Shown in pieces: positions 9,243-16,517 of a stretch of 64,000 bases of DNA. Position 1 is the first letter of the stretch. The number at the start of each line of letters is the position of its first letter. The translations under genes were made by a program, and so were the position numbers. The notes under the pieces are model-generated. The model ran no database searches and was not told where the DNA came from. It saw only the letters and a program-made list of their open reading frames with translations. This stretch comes from Ensifer aridi (lineage in GTDB: Bacteria; Pseudomonadota; Alphaproteobacteria; Rhizobiales; Rhizobiaceae): NCBI RefSeq assembly GCF_002078505.1, contig NZ_LUAV01000011.1, forward strand, positions 62,001 through 126,000. The letters run 5' to 3'.

Positions 9243-9349
9243 TTCGGTTTCGGTCCCTGAAGTTCGTAATGCGGGCGCCAGACCTCCTTCTGGATCATGT
9301 CGGCCACCTGCGTCCTGCCGCCTTGCTCCCTGGCGCGTTCGGGAGCCTT

Positions 9350-10924
9350 TCAGGTGAAGGCGTCCGGCATCGAGTCCTTGCGCTTGGCGATGTATTCCTT
9401 GAGCGCCTCGTCGATCGCCGGATCGAGATAAGGCGCCTCGTAGTGCTCGAGCCAGGAGCGGGCAAGCGCATTGGCGCGCTGTTCGATCCGCTTCTCGCCT
9501 TCGATCTCCCACTGCTCGAAGGAGTTGTTGTCGGCGAGCGGCGAACGGTAGAAGGCGGTCTGGAAGTTCGCCTGGGTATGGGCGCAACCGAGATAGTGGC
9601 TTCCCGGACCGACTTCGCGGATTGCGTCGAGCGCCTGGGCGTTTTCGGAAAGGTCCACGCCCTCCGCCATCTTCTGCATCATGCCGAGCTGGTCCTGGTC
9701 GATCATGAACTTCTCGTAGGACGAGACGAGGCCGCCTTCGAGCCAGCCGGCCGCATGCAGCACGAAATTGGTGCCGGCAAGCAGCGTCATGTTCAGCGTG
9801 TTCGACGACTCATGCGCGGCTTGCGCATCCGGAACCTTGGAGCCGCAGAGCGAACCGCCGGTGCGGAACGGCAGGCCGAGGCGGCGAGCAAGCTGCGCGG
9901 CGCCGTAGGAGACCAGCGACGGCTCCGGCGTACCGAAGGTCGGCGCGCCCGACTGCATCGAGATCGAGGCGGCGAAAGTGCCGAAGAGCACCGGCGCGCC
10001 CTTGCGGATGAGCTGGGTGAACGAGGCACCGGCGAGCACTTCGGCAAGAATCTGCGTCAGCGTGCCGGCAACGGTCACCGGGCTCATCGCGCCGGAAAGG
10101 ATGAAGGGCGAGAGCACGCATGCCTGGTTATGGCGTGCGTAAACCTTGAGCGCGCCCACCATTGTCTCGTCGAAGACCATCGGCGAGTTGGCGTTGATGA
10201 GGTTGAGCGTCACCGTGTTGTTCTCGACGAAATCGTCGCCGAAGACGATCTTCGCCATGGCGATCGTGTCTTCGGCGCGTTCCGGTGCGGTCACCGAGCC
10301 CATGAAGGGTTTGTCGGAATAGCGGATATGGCTGTAGACCATATCGAGATGGCGCTTGTTGACCGGAATGTCGACGGGCTCGCAGACCGTGCCGCCCGAA
10401 GAATGCATCGAGGGCGCCATATAGGCGAGCTTCACGAAATTGCGGAAATCCTCGATCGTCGCGTAGCGGCGGTTGCCGTCGAGGTCGCGCACGAAGGGCG
10501 GACCATAGACCGGTGCGAAGACCGTCGCCTTGCCGCCGATATGAGCGTTGCGCTCCGGGTTCCGCGCATGCCAGGTGAAGTTCGACGGCGCGGTCTTCAG
10601 GAGTTCGCGGCAAAGACCCTTCGGGAAATGCACGCGCTGGCCGCGCACGTCGGCACCGGCGGCTTTCCAGAGCTCAAGCGCCTCGGCGTCGTCGCGAAAC
10701 TCGATGCCGATCTCCTCGAGCACGATGTCGGCATTACGTTCGATGAGCTGCAGGCCTTCCTCGTCAAGCACCTCGTATTCGCGAATCTTGCGTTGGATAT
10801 AGGGCAGAGACGGTCCCGGACCACCGCCGGTGCGGGATGCCCGGCGCGCCGCCGCTCCCCGCCCCTCGCCACGCGCGCGGCGTCCGCCGCCTTCGACCGC
10901 GCCTTGTTCTGTCACGTCGCTCAT
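9350..10924 (-). CDS. trimethylamine methyltransferase (MttB) family protein, non-pyrrolysine
   Basis: This 524-residue protein is of the MttB superfamily, whose members move a methyl group from a quaternary or tertiary amine to a corrinoid protein. The family barrel is recognisable from the GPPFVRDLDG, SGGTVCEP and GTPEPSLVSYGAAQLARR blocks. The frame is uninterrupted by TAG, so it lacks pyrrolysine. Non-pyrrolysine homologues include glycine betaine, proline betaine and carnitine demethylases of anaerobes. The first 40 residues are Arg/Gly-rich and probably disordered. The start at 10924 has GGGAGAGGAACGAG upstream; the open frame beyond it runs into intergenic repeats. The Fe-S protein gene follows, and the partner corrinoid protein gene is divergent at 11550. 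Confidence 0.85.
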   Translation of the reverse strand: MSDVTEQGAVEGGGRRARGEGRGAAARRASRTGGGPGPSLPYIQRKIREYEVLDEEGLQLIERNADIVLEEIGIEFRDDAEALELWKAAGADVRGQRVHFPKGLCRELLKTAPSNFTWHARNPERNAHIGGKATVFAPVYGPPFVRDLDGNRRYATIEDFRNFVKLAYMAPSMHSSGGTVCEPVDIPVNKRHLDMVYSHIRYSDKPFMGSVTAPERAEDTIAMAKIVFGDDFVENNTVTLNLINANSPMVFDETMVGALKVYARHNQACVLSPFILSGAMSPVTVAGTLTQILAEVLAGASFTQLIRKGAPVLFGTFAASISMQSGAPTFGTPEPSLVSYGAAQLARRLGLPFRTGGSLCGSKVPDAQAAHESSNTLNMTLLAGTNFVLHAAGWLEGGLVSSYEKFMIDQDQLGMMQKMAEGVDLSENAQALDAIREVGPGSHYLGCAHTQANFQTAFYRSPLADNNSFEQWEIEGEKRIEQRANALARSWLEHYEAPYLDPAIDEALKEYIAKRKDSMPDAFT

Positions 10925-11095
10925 TCGCTCGTTCCTCTCCCGCAGCGCCCCGCGCATAATGCGTGAAGGACGCTGCAACACTTTGACTAGGTGGGCGCAT
11001 AATGCTTCCCGCGGGTGAAATCCAGCGGTCGGCACCATGCACCCGGCATCGATTTGGCCTAATGCTACCAACGCGCCGGACCGGTACGGGTCTCA

Positions 11096-11116
11096 ATGCG
11101 CCAAGAGGTGGCGCAT
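11096..11116. promoter_or_regulatory. inverted repeat, possible operator of the methyltransferase gene
   Basis: ATGCGCCA-N5-TGGCGCAT is a perfect 8-bp inverted repeat 172 bp upstream of the MttB-family start. The dyad and location suit a dimeric regulator; no binding protein is known. Confidence 0.4.
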
Positions 11117-11203
11117 CTTAGACACTCGCGCCGCGGTCGTTCCATTCGCCTCAAGAGCGCCAGCTCGTCGACCTTGGTGGAGCGAGGCCCCGGAAACAAC
11201 ACT

Positions 11204-11310
11204 CTACAGCGCCGTGCGTCTTATCAGACGCACAAAGAACGCCGTAGCACTTTGAATTGCTGCATGTTTTTGTCCTTAAATCGGGGACGATTTAAGGAAA
11301 CATGCAGTAA
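11204..11310 (+). repeat. RIME-type intergenic mosaic element, full copy
   Basis: The element opens CTACAGCGCCG and closes ACATGCAGTAA. It contains two palindromes: GTGCGTC/GACGCAC around 11215-11233 and CCTTAAATCG/CGATTTAAGG around 11274-11297. Copies recur at 46765, 55798 and (reversed) 58768, with partial copies elsewhere. Confidence 0.85.
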
Positions 11311-11407
11311 AGCCTTGAGCTGTTGCATAATTTTACCACGCCGCCGATACCGAACCGCGAGATAATGCGTTACGACAGGGGAGCGGGGGGATTTGCGCCG
11401 GGGCGTC

Positions 11408-11433
11408 GTCGTTTTTCATCATATGCGACGTCG
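11408..11433 (+). promoter_or_regulatory. shared operator-like motif upstream of the corrinoid protein gene
   Basis: GTCGTTTTT, three variable bases, CATAT, one variable base, CGACGTCG. The same motif with identical spacing lies upstream of the second operon at 15548-15573. CGACGTCG is itself palindromic. It is probably the binding site of a regulator common to both operons. Confidence 0.6.
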
Positions 11434-11549
11434 CTTTCGAAAAGAGTTTTTTAGATGTGGCCCGCTAAGGATTGGGGAACGCGTCCGGATTGCGCCCTCT
11501 CGTGCCGCCCCGCGCGAAATGCTTATGCCAGGAACCGAGGAACCCTACT

Positions 11550-12248
11550 ATGGCAGACGATGAAATCATTCTCGAGGACCTTTCCGACGAGGAACTCGTG
11601 CAGCAGATGCATGACGACCTTTATGACGGTCTCAAGGAGGAAATCGAGGATGGCACGCGCATCCTCCTAGAGCGCGGCTGGACGCCTTACGACATCCTCA
11701 CCCAGGCGCTCGTCGAAGGCATGCGCATCGTCGGCATCGACTTCCGCGACGGCATCCTCTTCGTGCCGGAAGTGCTGCTCTCGGCCAATGCGATGAAGGC
11801 CGGCATGTCGATCCTGCGGCCGCTCCTTGCCGAAACCGGCGCGCCGAAGCTCGGCAAGATGGTGATCGGCACCGTCAAGGGCGATATCCATGACATCGGC
11901 AAGAATCTCGTCGGCATGATGATGGAAGGCGCCGGTTTCGACGTCGTCGACCTCGGCATCAACAACCCGGTCGAAAACTATCTGGAGGCGCTCGAGCGCG
12001 AGCAGCCGGATATCCTCGGCATGTCGGCGCTGCTCACGACCACCATGCCCTACATGAAGGTCGTGATCGACACCATGAAGGAAAAAGGCCTGCGCGACGA
12101 CTATGTCGTTCTCGTGGGAGGTGCGCCGCTCAATGAGGAATTCGGCAAGGCGGTCGGTGCCGACGCCTATTGCCGCGATGCGGCGGTCGCCGTCGAAACC
12201 GCCAAGGATTTCATGAAGCGCAAGCACAACAGGCTCGCGGCCGGCTGA
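11550..12248 (+). CDS. corrinoid (B12-binding) methyl-carrier protein
   Basis: This 232-residue protein carries the methyl group between the MttB-family enzyme and tetrahydrofolate. Residues 15-95 form the helical cap domain of methionine-synthase-type B12 proteins. The Rossmann domain has the base-off cobalamin motif Asp112-x-His114-x2-Gly117, then Ser159 and Gly190-Gly191, so His114 should be the lower cobalt ligand. The length matches MtbC/MttC/MtgC-type proteins. The start has GAGGAA upstream; 26 upstream codons in the same frame lack support. A strong terminator follows at 12270, so it may be a single-gene transcript. Confidence 0.9.
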   Translation: MADDEIILEDLSDEELVQQMHDDLYDGLKEEIEDGTRILLERGWTPYDILTQALVEGMRIVGIDFRDGILFVPEVLLSANAMKAGMSILRPLLAETGAPKLGKMVIGTVKGDIHDIGKNLVGMMMEGAGFDVVDLGINNPVENYLEALEREQPDILGMSALLTTTMPYMKVVIDTMKEKGLRDDYVVLVGGAPLNEEFGKAVGADAYCRDAAVAVETAKDFMKRKHNRLAAG

Positions 12249-12269
12249 GCCTCGCAACTGCGAAAGATA

Positions 12270-12306
12270 AAAGCCGGCTGCGCGGATGAAAACGGCAGCC
12301 GGCTTT
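12270..12306 (+). terminator. intrinsic terminator after corrinoid protein gene
   Basis: The 12-bp stem AAAGCCGGCTGC / GCAGCCGGCTTT with a 13-nt loop lies 21 bp after the stop codon and can act in both directions. Confidence 0.75.
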
Positions 12307-12356
12307 CTTATTTGAATGCGATGAGATGGCGCGCGGATGAGCGCGCTGCTCAATTG

Positions 12357-12515
12357 TCAGTTTGCGGCCCTGGCGACCCGGCGTCCGGCTCCTTCTGTCG
12401 CGTTCACGGCGTTTGCAGTATCCTGCCCCATGCCGCGGATCGTGTTTGCGCAGGAAGTCAGGGTTGCGAGCGCCACAATGACGGCGCCGATCATCGCGAT
12501 GAATTTTGTTGTCAT
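12357..12515 (-). CDS. entericidin-like small lipoprotein
   Basis: This 52-residue protein has a signal sequence with lipobox LTSC, followed by ANTIRGMGQD and a short helical tail typical of the entericidin EcnA/EcnB family. It should be lipid-anchored in the envelope. A second, diverged copy is encoded at 14274-14426. Entericidins are associated with stationary-phase and envelope stress; a toxin/antidote role here is unproven. Confidence 0.75.
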   Translation of the reverse strand: MTTKFIAMIGAVIVALATLTSCANTIRGMGQDTANAVNATEGAGRRVARAAN

Positions 12516-12554
12516 GACCATGATTCCTTCATGTTGCTGCAAGGCGGAATAAAG

Positions 12555-13175
12555 ATGGAAAATGCAACGGCGGCAAGAGAACGTGCACAACCAAAGAAAG
12601 TTCATGTCATTGGTTGCGGCGCCATCGCGCGCGAGATTCTTGCCGTCTGCGAATCAAATGGGCTCGATCATATCGACCTGAACTGTCTGCCCGCCATCTG
12701 GCACAACACGCCAGAAAAGATCGTCCCCGGCCTGCGCGAGGCGATCGCCAGGGCACGCGCGGAGGGCTTCGAGCGCATCTTCATCGCCTATGCCGACTGC
12801 GGCACCGGCGGCCTCCTTGATCGGCTTTGCGAAGAGGAAGATGTCAAGCGCATCCCCGGCCCGCATTGCTATTCCTTCTTCGCCGGCAATGCGGATTTCG
12901 CCAAGCGCTGGGACGACGACATCAGCGCTTTCTTCCTCACTGATTTCCTCGCCCGCCAGTTCGAGGCCTTTGTTATCGAACCGCTCGGCCTCGACCGGCA
13001 CCCTGAACTGCGCGACATGTATTTCGGCCATTATCGCAAGCTCGTTTATCTCTCGCAGGTGGAGGACGAGGCGCTGCAGGAGAAGGCTCGCCGCGCCGCC
13101 GAGGCGCTGGGGCTTGAATATGAATACCGCTACACCGGCTATGGTGATCTGACGCGATCGCTGATCGAGGCCTGA
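12555..13175 (+). CDS. DUF1638 family protein
   Basis: This 206-residue cytosolic protein is recognisable as DUF1638 from IGCGAIAREIL near the start, LPAIWHN, IAYADCGTGG and PGPHCYSFFAG. The Cys and His residues in these blocks (AYADCGTG, PHCYS) could bind a metal or cofactor. The function is not established. I recall such genes next to MttB/corrinoid methyltransferase genes, as here, which suggests a supporting role in corrinoid-dependent methyl transfer. The start follows AAGGCGGAATAAAG. Confidence 0.72.
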   Translation: MENATAARERAQPKKVHVIGCGAIAREILAVCESNGLDHIDLNCLPAIWHNTPEKIVPGLREAIARARAEGFERIFIAYADCGTGGLLDRLCEEEDVKRIPGPHCYSFFAGNADFAKRWDDDISAFFLTDFLARQFEAFVIEPLGLDRHPELRDMYFGHYRKLVYLSQVEDEALQEKARRAAEALGLEYEYRYTGYGDLTRSLIEA

Positions 13176-13361
13176 CTGATTCCCGCGAACGGCGGACAGA
13201 GTGACACGACTTCACCTTCCTCCCCTCTAAAGAAAGCAGCGTCATTCACGGTGCGTAAATCTCCAATGCCTGCGTTAAGGTCACCGTAAGCCATCTCGGC
13301 ATATTGCTCGCACACGACCAAGGCTTCGGTTGCCGCTCCGGCAATACCGGCTACCGCCAGC

Positions 13362-14195
13362 ATGAACGGGGTTGCGAGGATGATGGACATCACCAGCCAG
13401 CCAAACGCAGGGCAGACGCCCGCGAAACCGGCCGGCGGCCGCATCGTCGTGATCACCGCGGGCGGCGACAATCCGAATGTCATGATCAACGCGCTTGCCG
13501 CGCATTTCGACGACGTCGTGGTCCTGCAGGAGCAGCCGGAGTCGAAGGCGGTCTTCGTCAAGCGCCGCGCCCGTAAGCTCGGCTGGATCACGGCCTCGGG
13601 CCAACTCGCGACCATGATCGTCTCTCGTTTCGGCAAGCACTTCACCCGCCGACGCGCGGCGGAGATCCTGCGCGAGTACGGCGTTTCAGCAGCGCTCGAT
13701 CCGGCGCTCCCCGTCCATCGGATCGGCTCGATCAACGATCCGGAATCCCACGTCCGCCTGAAGGCGTTACAGCCCGCGGTCGTCTTCCTCATCAGTTGCC
13801 GCATGCTGAAGGCGGAAACGCTTGCCTCGATCGCTTGCCCGGTCCTGAATTTCCATGCCGGCATCAACCCGCAATATCGCGGCCTGATGGGCGGCTACTG
13901 GGCGGTCGTGAGCCGCGATTCCGAGAATTTCGGCGCGACCGTTCATCTCGTCGACGAGGGAGTGGACACTGGTGGCATCCTCTACCAGTCACGACAAGTG
14001 CCGGGCTGCGCCGACACGATGCACACCTACCCGCTGCTCCAGACTGCAGCCTCGACCGGCATTGCAGTCAAAGCCGTAGAGGATGCACTGACCGGACGCC
14101 TCCGGCCCGTCGACGTTATGGCGCCATCCCGGCAATGGTACCATCCGCCGATCTGGACCTGGCTTTGGAACGGGTTGCGGTGTGGAATCTGGTAG
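13362..14195 (+). CDS. formyltransferase-family protein
   Basis: This protein of about 277 residues (alternative starts at 13380 and 13383) has the hydrolase/transferase fold of methionyl-tRNA formyltransferase and GART. The catalytic block is visible as LNFHAGINPQYRG, with the Asn, His and downstream Asp (VDEGVDTGGIL) positions of the family, so it probably binds 10-formyl-THF. It is neither Fmt nor PurN by length and termini. Its place in a one-carbon cluster suggests use or hydrolysis of formyl-THF formed from demethylation; the acceptor is unknown. Confidence 0.72.
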   Translation: MNGVARMMDITSQPNAGQTPAKPAGGRIVVITAGGDNPNVMINALAAHFDDVVVLQEQPESKAVFVKRRARKLGWITASGQLATMIVSRFGKHFTRRRAAEILREYGVSAALDPALPVHRIGSINDPESHVRLKALQPAVVFLISCRMLKAETLASIACPVLNFHAGINPQYRGLMGGYWAVVSRDSENFGATVHLVDEGVDTGGILYQSRQVPGCADTMHTYPLLQTAASTGIAVKAVEDALTGRLRPVDVMAPSRQWYHPPIWTWLWNGLRCGIW

Positions 14196-14273
14196 GTGGC
14201 GCGATGACGATAAGCCGGCAGAGCGTGTTTATTCCGCTATTGCAGGCCGACCCGAGTGCTTCGATGCGGCACC

Positions 14274-14426
14274 TTACTGCGCCCCTGCCCTCAGCACCTT
14301 TCTCGTCGCACTATCGACCGCGACGCCGGTCTGGGCGCTGTCCTGCCTGAACCCGCGCGCGGTATTGGCACAGGACGAAAGTGCGAGAAGTGTCACGCAA
14401 AGGATCGTGATAACAGCCTTTGGCAT
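14274..14426 (-). CDS. second entericidin-like small lipoprotein
   Basis: This 50-residue protein begins MPKAVITILCVTLLALSSC and continues ANTARGFRQD, matching the product of 12357-12515 around the lipobox. A GGAG ribosome site precedes the start at 14426. It is tail-to-tail with the formyltransferase-like gene. It is likely a diverged paralogue of the entericidin-like gene 1.8 kb upstream. Confidence 0.72.
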   Translation of the reverse strand: MPKAVITILCVTLLALSSCANTARGFRQDSAQTGVAVDSATRKVLRAGAQ

Positions 14427-14559
14427 CGTCAACTCCGTATCTCCGCAATTCTAAGGAAATGATGCGCGTCCCCGCTAAATCAAGCTGGCGTTGTCTCTAG
14501 GGAGCATCTGAGAGAATATTAGCGCTTCGTCACATCCAATCGATGATTGGAGCATTACG

Positions 14560-14754
14560 ATGACCCGCAAATCGCTAGTCGCAACCGCGATCGCCCTTCT
14601 GACGCTCGCGGGATGCATGAGCAGCCAGTCGGCCCAAAGAAATACCGCCCCTCCGCCTCCGAGCAGTTCCGGCGCTGGTACCGGCACTTCCGGTGCGCCC
14701 AGCGGCGGCATGGGCGGCGGTGGTGCCCAGGGAAGCGGAAGCGCCGGTTATTGA
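14560..14754 (+). CDS. small Gly/Ser/Pro-rich lipoprotein
   Basis: This 64-residue protein has a signal peptide with lipobox LAGC. The remainder is low-complexity (Pro run, then Gly/Ser repeats) and probably disordered. A terminator at 14793 follows. The function is unknown. Confidence 0.6.
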   Translation: MTRKSLVATAIALLTLAGCMSSQSAQRNTAPPPPSSSGAGTGTSGAPSGGMGGGGAQGSGSAGY

Positions 14755-14792
14755 TGGGCGCCCGCTCGGCAACCGTTTTACCTGATAAGCCA

Positions 14793-14822
14793 AGACCGCC
14801 CGCAAGGCCGCGCGGGCGGTCT
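14793..14822. terminator. bidirectional terminator
   Basis: The 11-bp stem AGACCGCCCGC / GCGGGCGGTCT with an 8-nt loop lies between the convergent lipoprotein and BA14K genes. Confidence 0.7.
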
Positions 14823-14832
14823 CCCATCGCCC

Positions 14833-15312
14833 TTAGTAGTAAGGCGAGTAGCACTGCTGCCGCGGACCGCCATAAGGCTGGTAGGAGTTATCCCAGGCGC
14901 GGTACGAGCGGTATCTGGAATAGCACCAGCTTACGTGGCGCGAGAGGAGACCCGATCCGGTATAGCGAGGTGCCGCATAGCGCGGCTCGACGTAACGTGG
15001 CGGCTGCGCGATGGCGCCGCCGATGACCATCCCGGCTCCGAATGCCGCCAGGGGGTACCACCAGCCGTCGCTGTGCCGGCGATAGCCATGGCGGTGATAG
15101 CGGTAGCCGCGATGGCCGTTATACCAGCCGTAACGAGGACCATGACCGTACCAGCCACGGCGCGGCGGTGGTCGGTGCCAGCCACGGTGGTCGACCAGTT
15201 TTACGTCGTGCGCCTGCGAGGCGGAAAGGGTTACGACAGGCATGGCCTGCACAGGCGCGTAACTCGTGAAAGCCGTCATAGCGGCGAGGAAAAGGATCCC
15301 AATCTTCTTCAT
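14833..15312 (-). CDS. BA14K-family exported protein
   Basis: The protein has 159 residues from the ATG at 15312; a GTG two codons upstream is an alternative. A signal peptide ends near VQA. The centre is rich in Gly, Tyr, His and Arg, followed by a hydrophobic Gly-rich segment ([14 protein letters not shown]). The C-terminus carries the BA14K signature, [12 protein letters not shown], then DNSYQPY and CYSPYY. The family occurs in Rhizobiales (first known as a Brucella antigen). Another BA14K gene is at 59252. Confidence 0.8.
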   Translation of the reverse strand: MKKIGILFLAAMTAFTSYAPVQAMPVVTLSASQAHDVKLVDHRGWHRPPPRRGWYGHGPRYGWYNGHRGYRYHRHGYRRHSDGWWYPLAAFGAGMVIGGAIAQPPRYVEPRYAAPRYTGSGLLSRHVSWCYSRYRSYRAWDNSYQPYGGPRQQCYSPYY

Positions 15313-15637
15313 CTGCACACCTATCAGTTTAGGATAGGAGCAGATTTCATGCTTTTACGTGAACTGACCATGAATGCCAACTTCATGATATTCTAAGACA
15401 ATATCCCGGCGCCGAGGATGAGCGCCGCCGCTTATCCGTGAACGGCACTTGTCTTACACATCGGCAACCGCCAGTCGCCAGCGATGAATTACACGTCCCT
15501 CCTCGGATTGCCGACCACATGGCCGCGCGGTGACGCCGCGGTGGAGCGTCGTTTTTGGACATATCCGACGTCGTGGCAAGGTGAGCCACCTTAAATGGAC
15601 ATGCGCATTGTCGCCTTTAGAGGAGACCAGAAATCCG
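15313..15637. other. control region of the methyl-THF/corrinoid operon
   Basis: This 325-bp region lies between the BA14K gene and the six-gene operon. It contains the shared motif at 15548-15573 and a GGAGACC ribosome site before 15638. No gene was recognised. Confidence 0.6.
15548..15573 (+). promoter_or_regulatory. shared operator-like motif upstream of the six-gene operon
   Basis: GTCGTTTTT, GGA, CATAT, C, CGACGTCG: the same pattern and spacing as at 11408-11433. It lies 64 bp before the first gene of the operon. Confidence 0.6.
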
Positions 15638-15940
15638 ATGGCAGATCGCATAATCGTCTACTGGCGCGACATTCCCGCGCAGGTCATCATCAAACAGGGC
15701 CGCAAGAGCGCAAAACGCGAGCTTTCGCTGCGCTTTACCGAGGCGATCGACATGTGTGCCATGCGCACTGGCGCCGCCGAGACGGACGACTACCTCGCCG
15801 AATGGCGCAAGGCCGATCCGGTACCGGTCTCGGACGATCTCGAGGCGGAAGCCGACAAGGCGGCGGCCGAACTGGAAACAGCCTACGACAAGGAGCGGCT
15901 CGTCGCGCTCGTCAAGGCCGGAGGGCGTGAAAATGCCTGA
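15638..15940 (+). CDS. 'virulence factor' domain small protein (PF13769-like)
   Basis: This 100-residue protein begins MADRIIVYWRDIPAQVIIKQ and matches, from memory, the small domain labelled 'virulence factor' in rhizobia. The second half is acidic and helical. It is first in the operon and overlaps the next gene by 8 nt, so translation is probably coupled. The name is historical; the context places it in one-carbon metabolism. The biochemical role is unknown. Confidence 0.7.
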   Translation: MADRIIVYWRDIPAQVIIKQGRKSAKRELSLRFTEAIDMCAMRTGAAETDDYLAEWRKADPVPVSDDLEAEADKAAAELETAYDKERLVALVKAGGRENA

Positions 15941-16517
15941 TCCGAAAGTCGTCACCGGCAACGCCCAGCCCGCCAGGAAAGCGGCAAGCGGCGCCTACAT
16001 TCCGACGAATGTCTCACCCAGCCGACGCTCGCGCCACAAATACACCGTCCGGCTCTGGGCCGTACGGCATTCGCGGTTCCTCGAATGGTTCTACAACCGC
16101 TTCGCCGACATGTTCCTGAAGCTCCACCCGCTTTGGAACGCCATCGGCTACGGCCGCGTTGAACGGCCGGTGACCTTCGTGGAACGCCACGTAAAGGGTT
16201 TCCTCTTCGACTGTCGCATGTGCGGCCAATGTGCGCTCTCCTCGACCGGGATGTCCTGCCCGATGAACTGTCCGAAGCAGTTGCGCAATGGCCCGTGCGG
16301 AGGCGTGCGCGCCAACGGCAATTGCGAGGTCGAGCCGGACATGCCCTGCGTTTGGGTGCAGGCGTGGAAGGGCTCGCAGAACATGGTGAAAGGTGATGCG
16401 ATCATGAACGTGCAGCCGCCGGTCAACCAGTCGCTGCGTGAAACGTCGGCCTGGCTGCGCGTGACCGCCGAGGCTGCGGCCCGCCGCGAGGCGGAGCAGA
16501 AGGAGGGCCAGCAATGA
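15933..16517 (+). CDS. methylenetetrahydrofolate reductase C-terminal-domain protein (MetV-like)
   Basis: This 194-residue protein has a dense cysteine block, CRMCGQCALSSTGMSC followed by PMNCPK and GPCGG, the signature of the MTHFR C-terminal family (PF12225-type). In acetogens the homologue MetV is a subunit of MetF. A basic N-terminal segment precedes the block. The cysteines could bind zinc or an Fe-S cluster. The gene overlaps metF in an ATGA arrangement, which indicates coupled translation and a MetF-MetV-type complex, unusual for a rhizobium. Confidence 0.75.
   Translation: MPDPKVVTGNAQPARKAASGAYIPTNVSPSRRSRHKYTVRLWAVRHSRFLEWFYNRFADMFLKLHPLWNAIGYGRVERPVTFVERHVKGFLFDCRMCGQCALSSTGMSCPMNCPKQLRNGPCGGVRANGNCEVEPDMPCVWVQAWKGSQNMVKGDAIMNVQPPVNQSLRETSAWLRVTAEAAARREAEQKEGQQ

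Larger units (their letters stand above)
10925..11549. other. divergent control region between methyltransferase and corrinoid-protein genes
   Basis: This 625-bp stretch has no convincing gene. It holds a fragment resembling part of a RIME (about 10968-10990), an inverted repeat (11096-11116), a full RIME copy (11204-11310) and a motif shared with the second operon promoter (11408-11433). Confidence 0.7.

Noticed and set aside
9350..10924. Pyrrolysine codon in the MttB-family gene
   Set aside because: The frame contains no internal TAG, so this is the non-pyrrolysine branch.
12312..12554. Upstream extension of the DUF1638 gene
   Set aside because: It overlaps the entericidin-like gene on the other strand and has no domain; the start at 12555 has a ribosome site.
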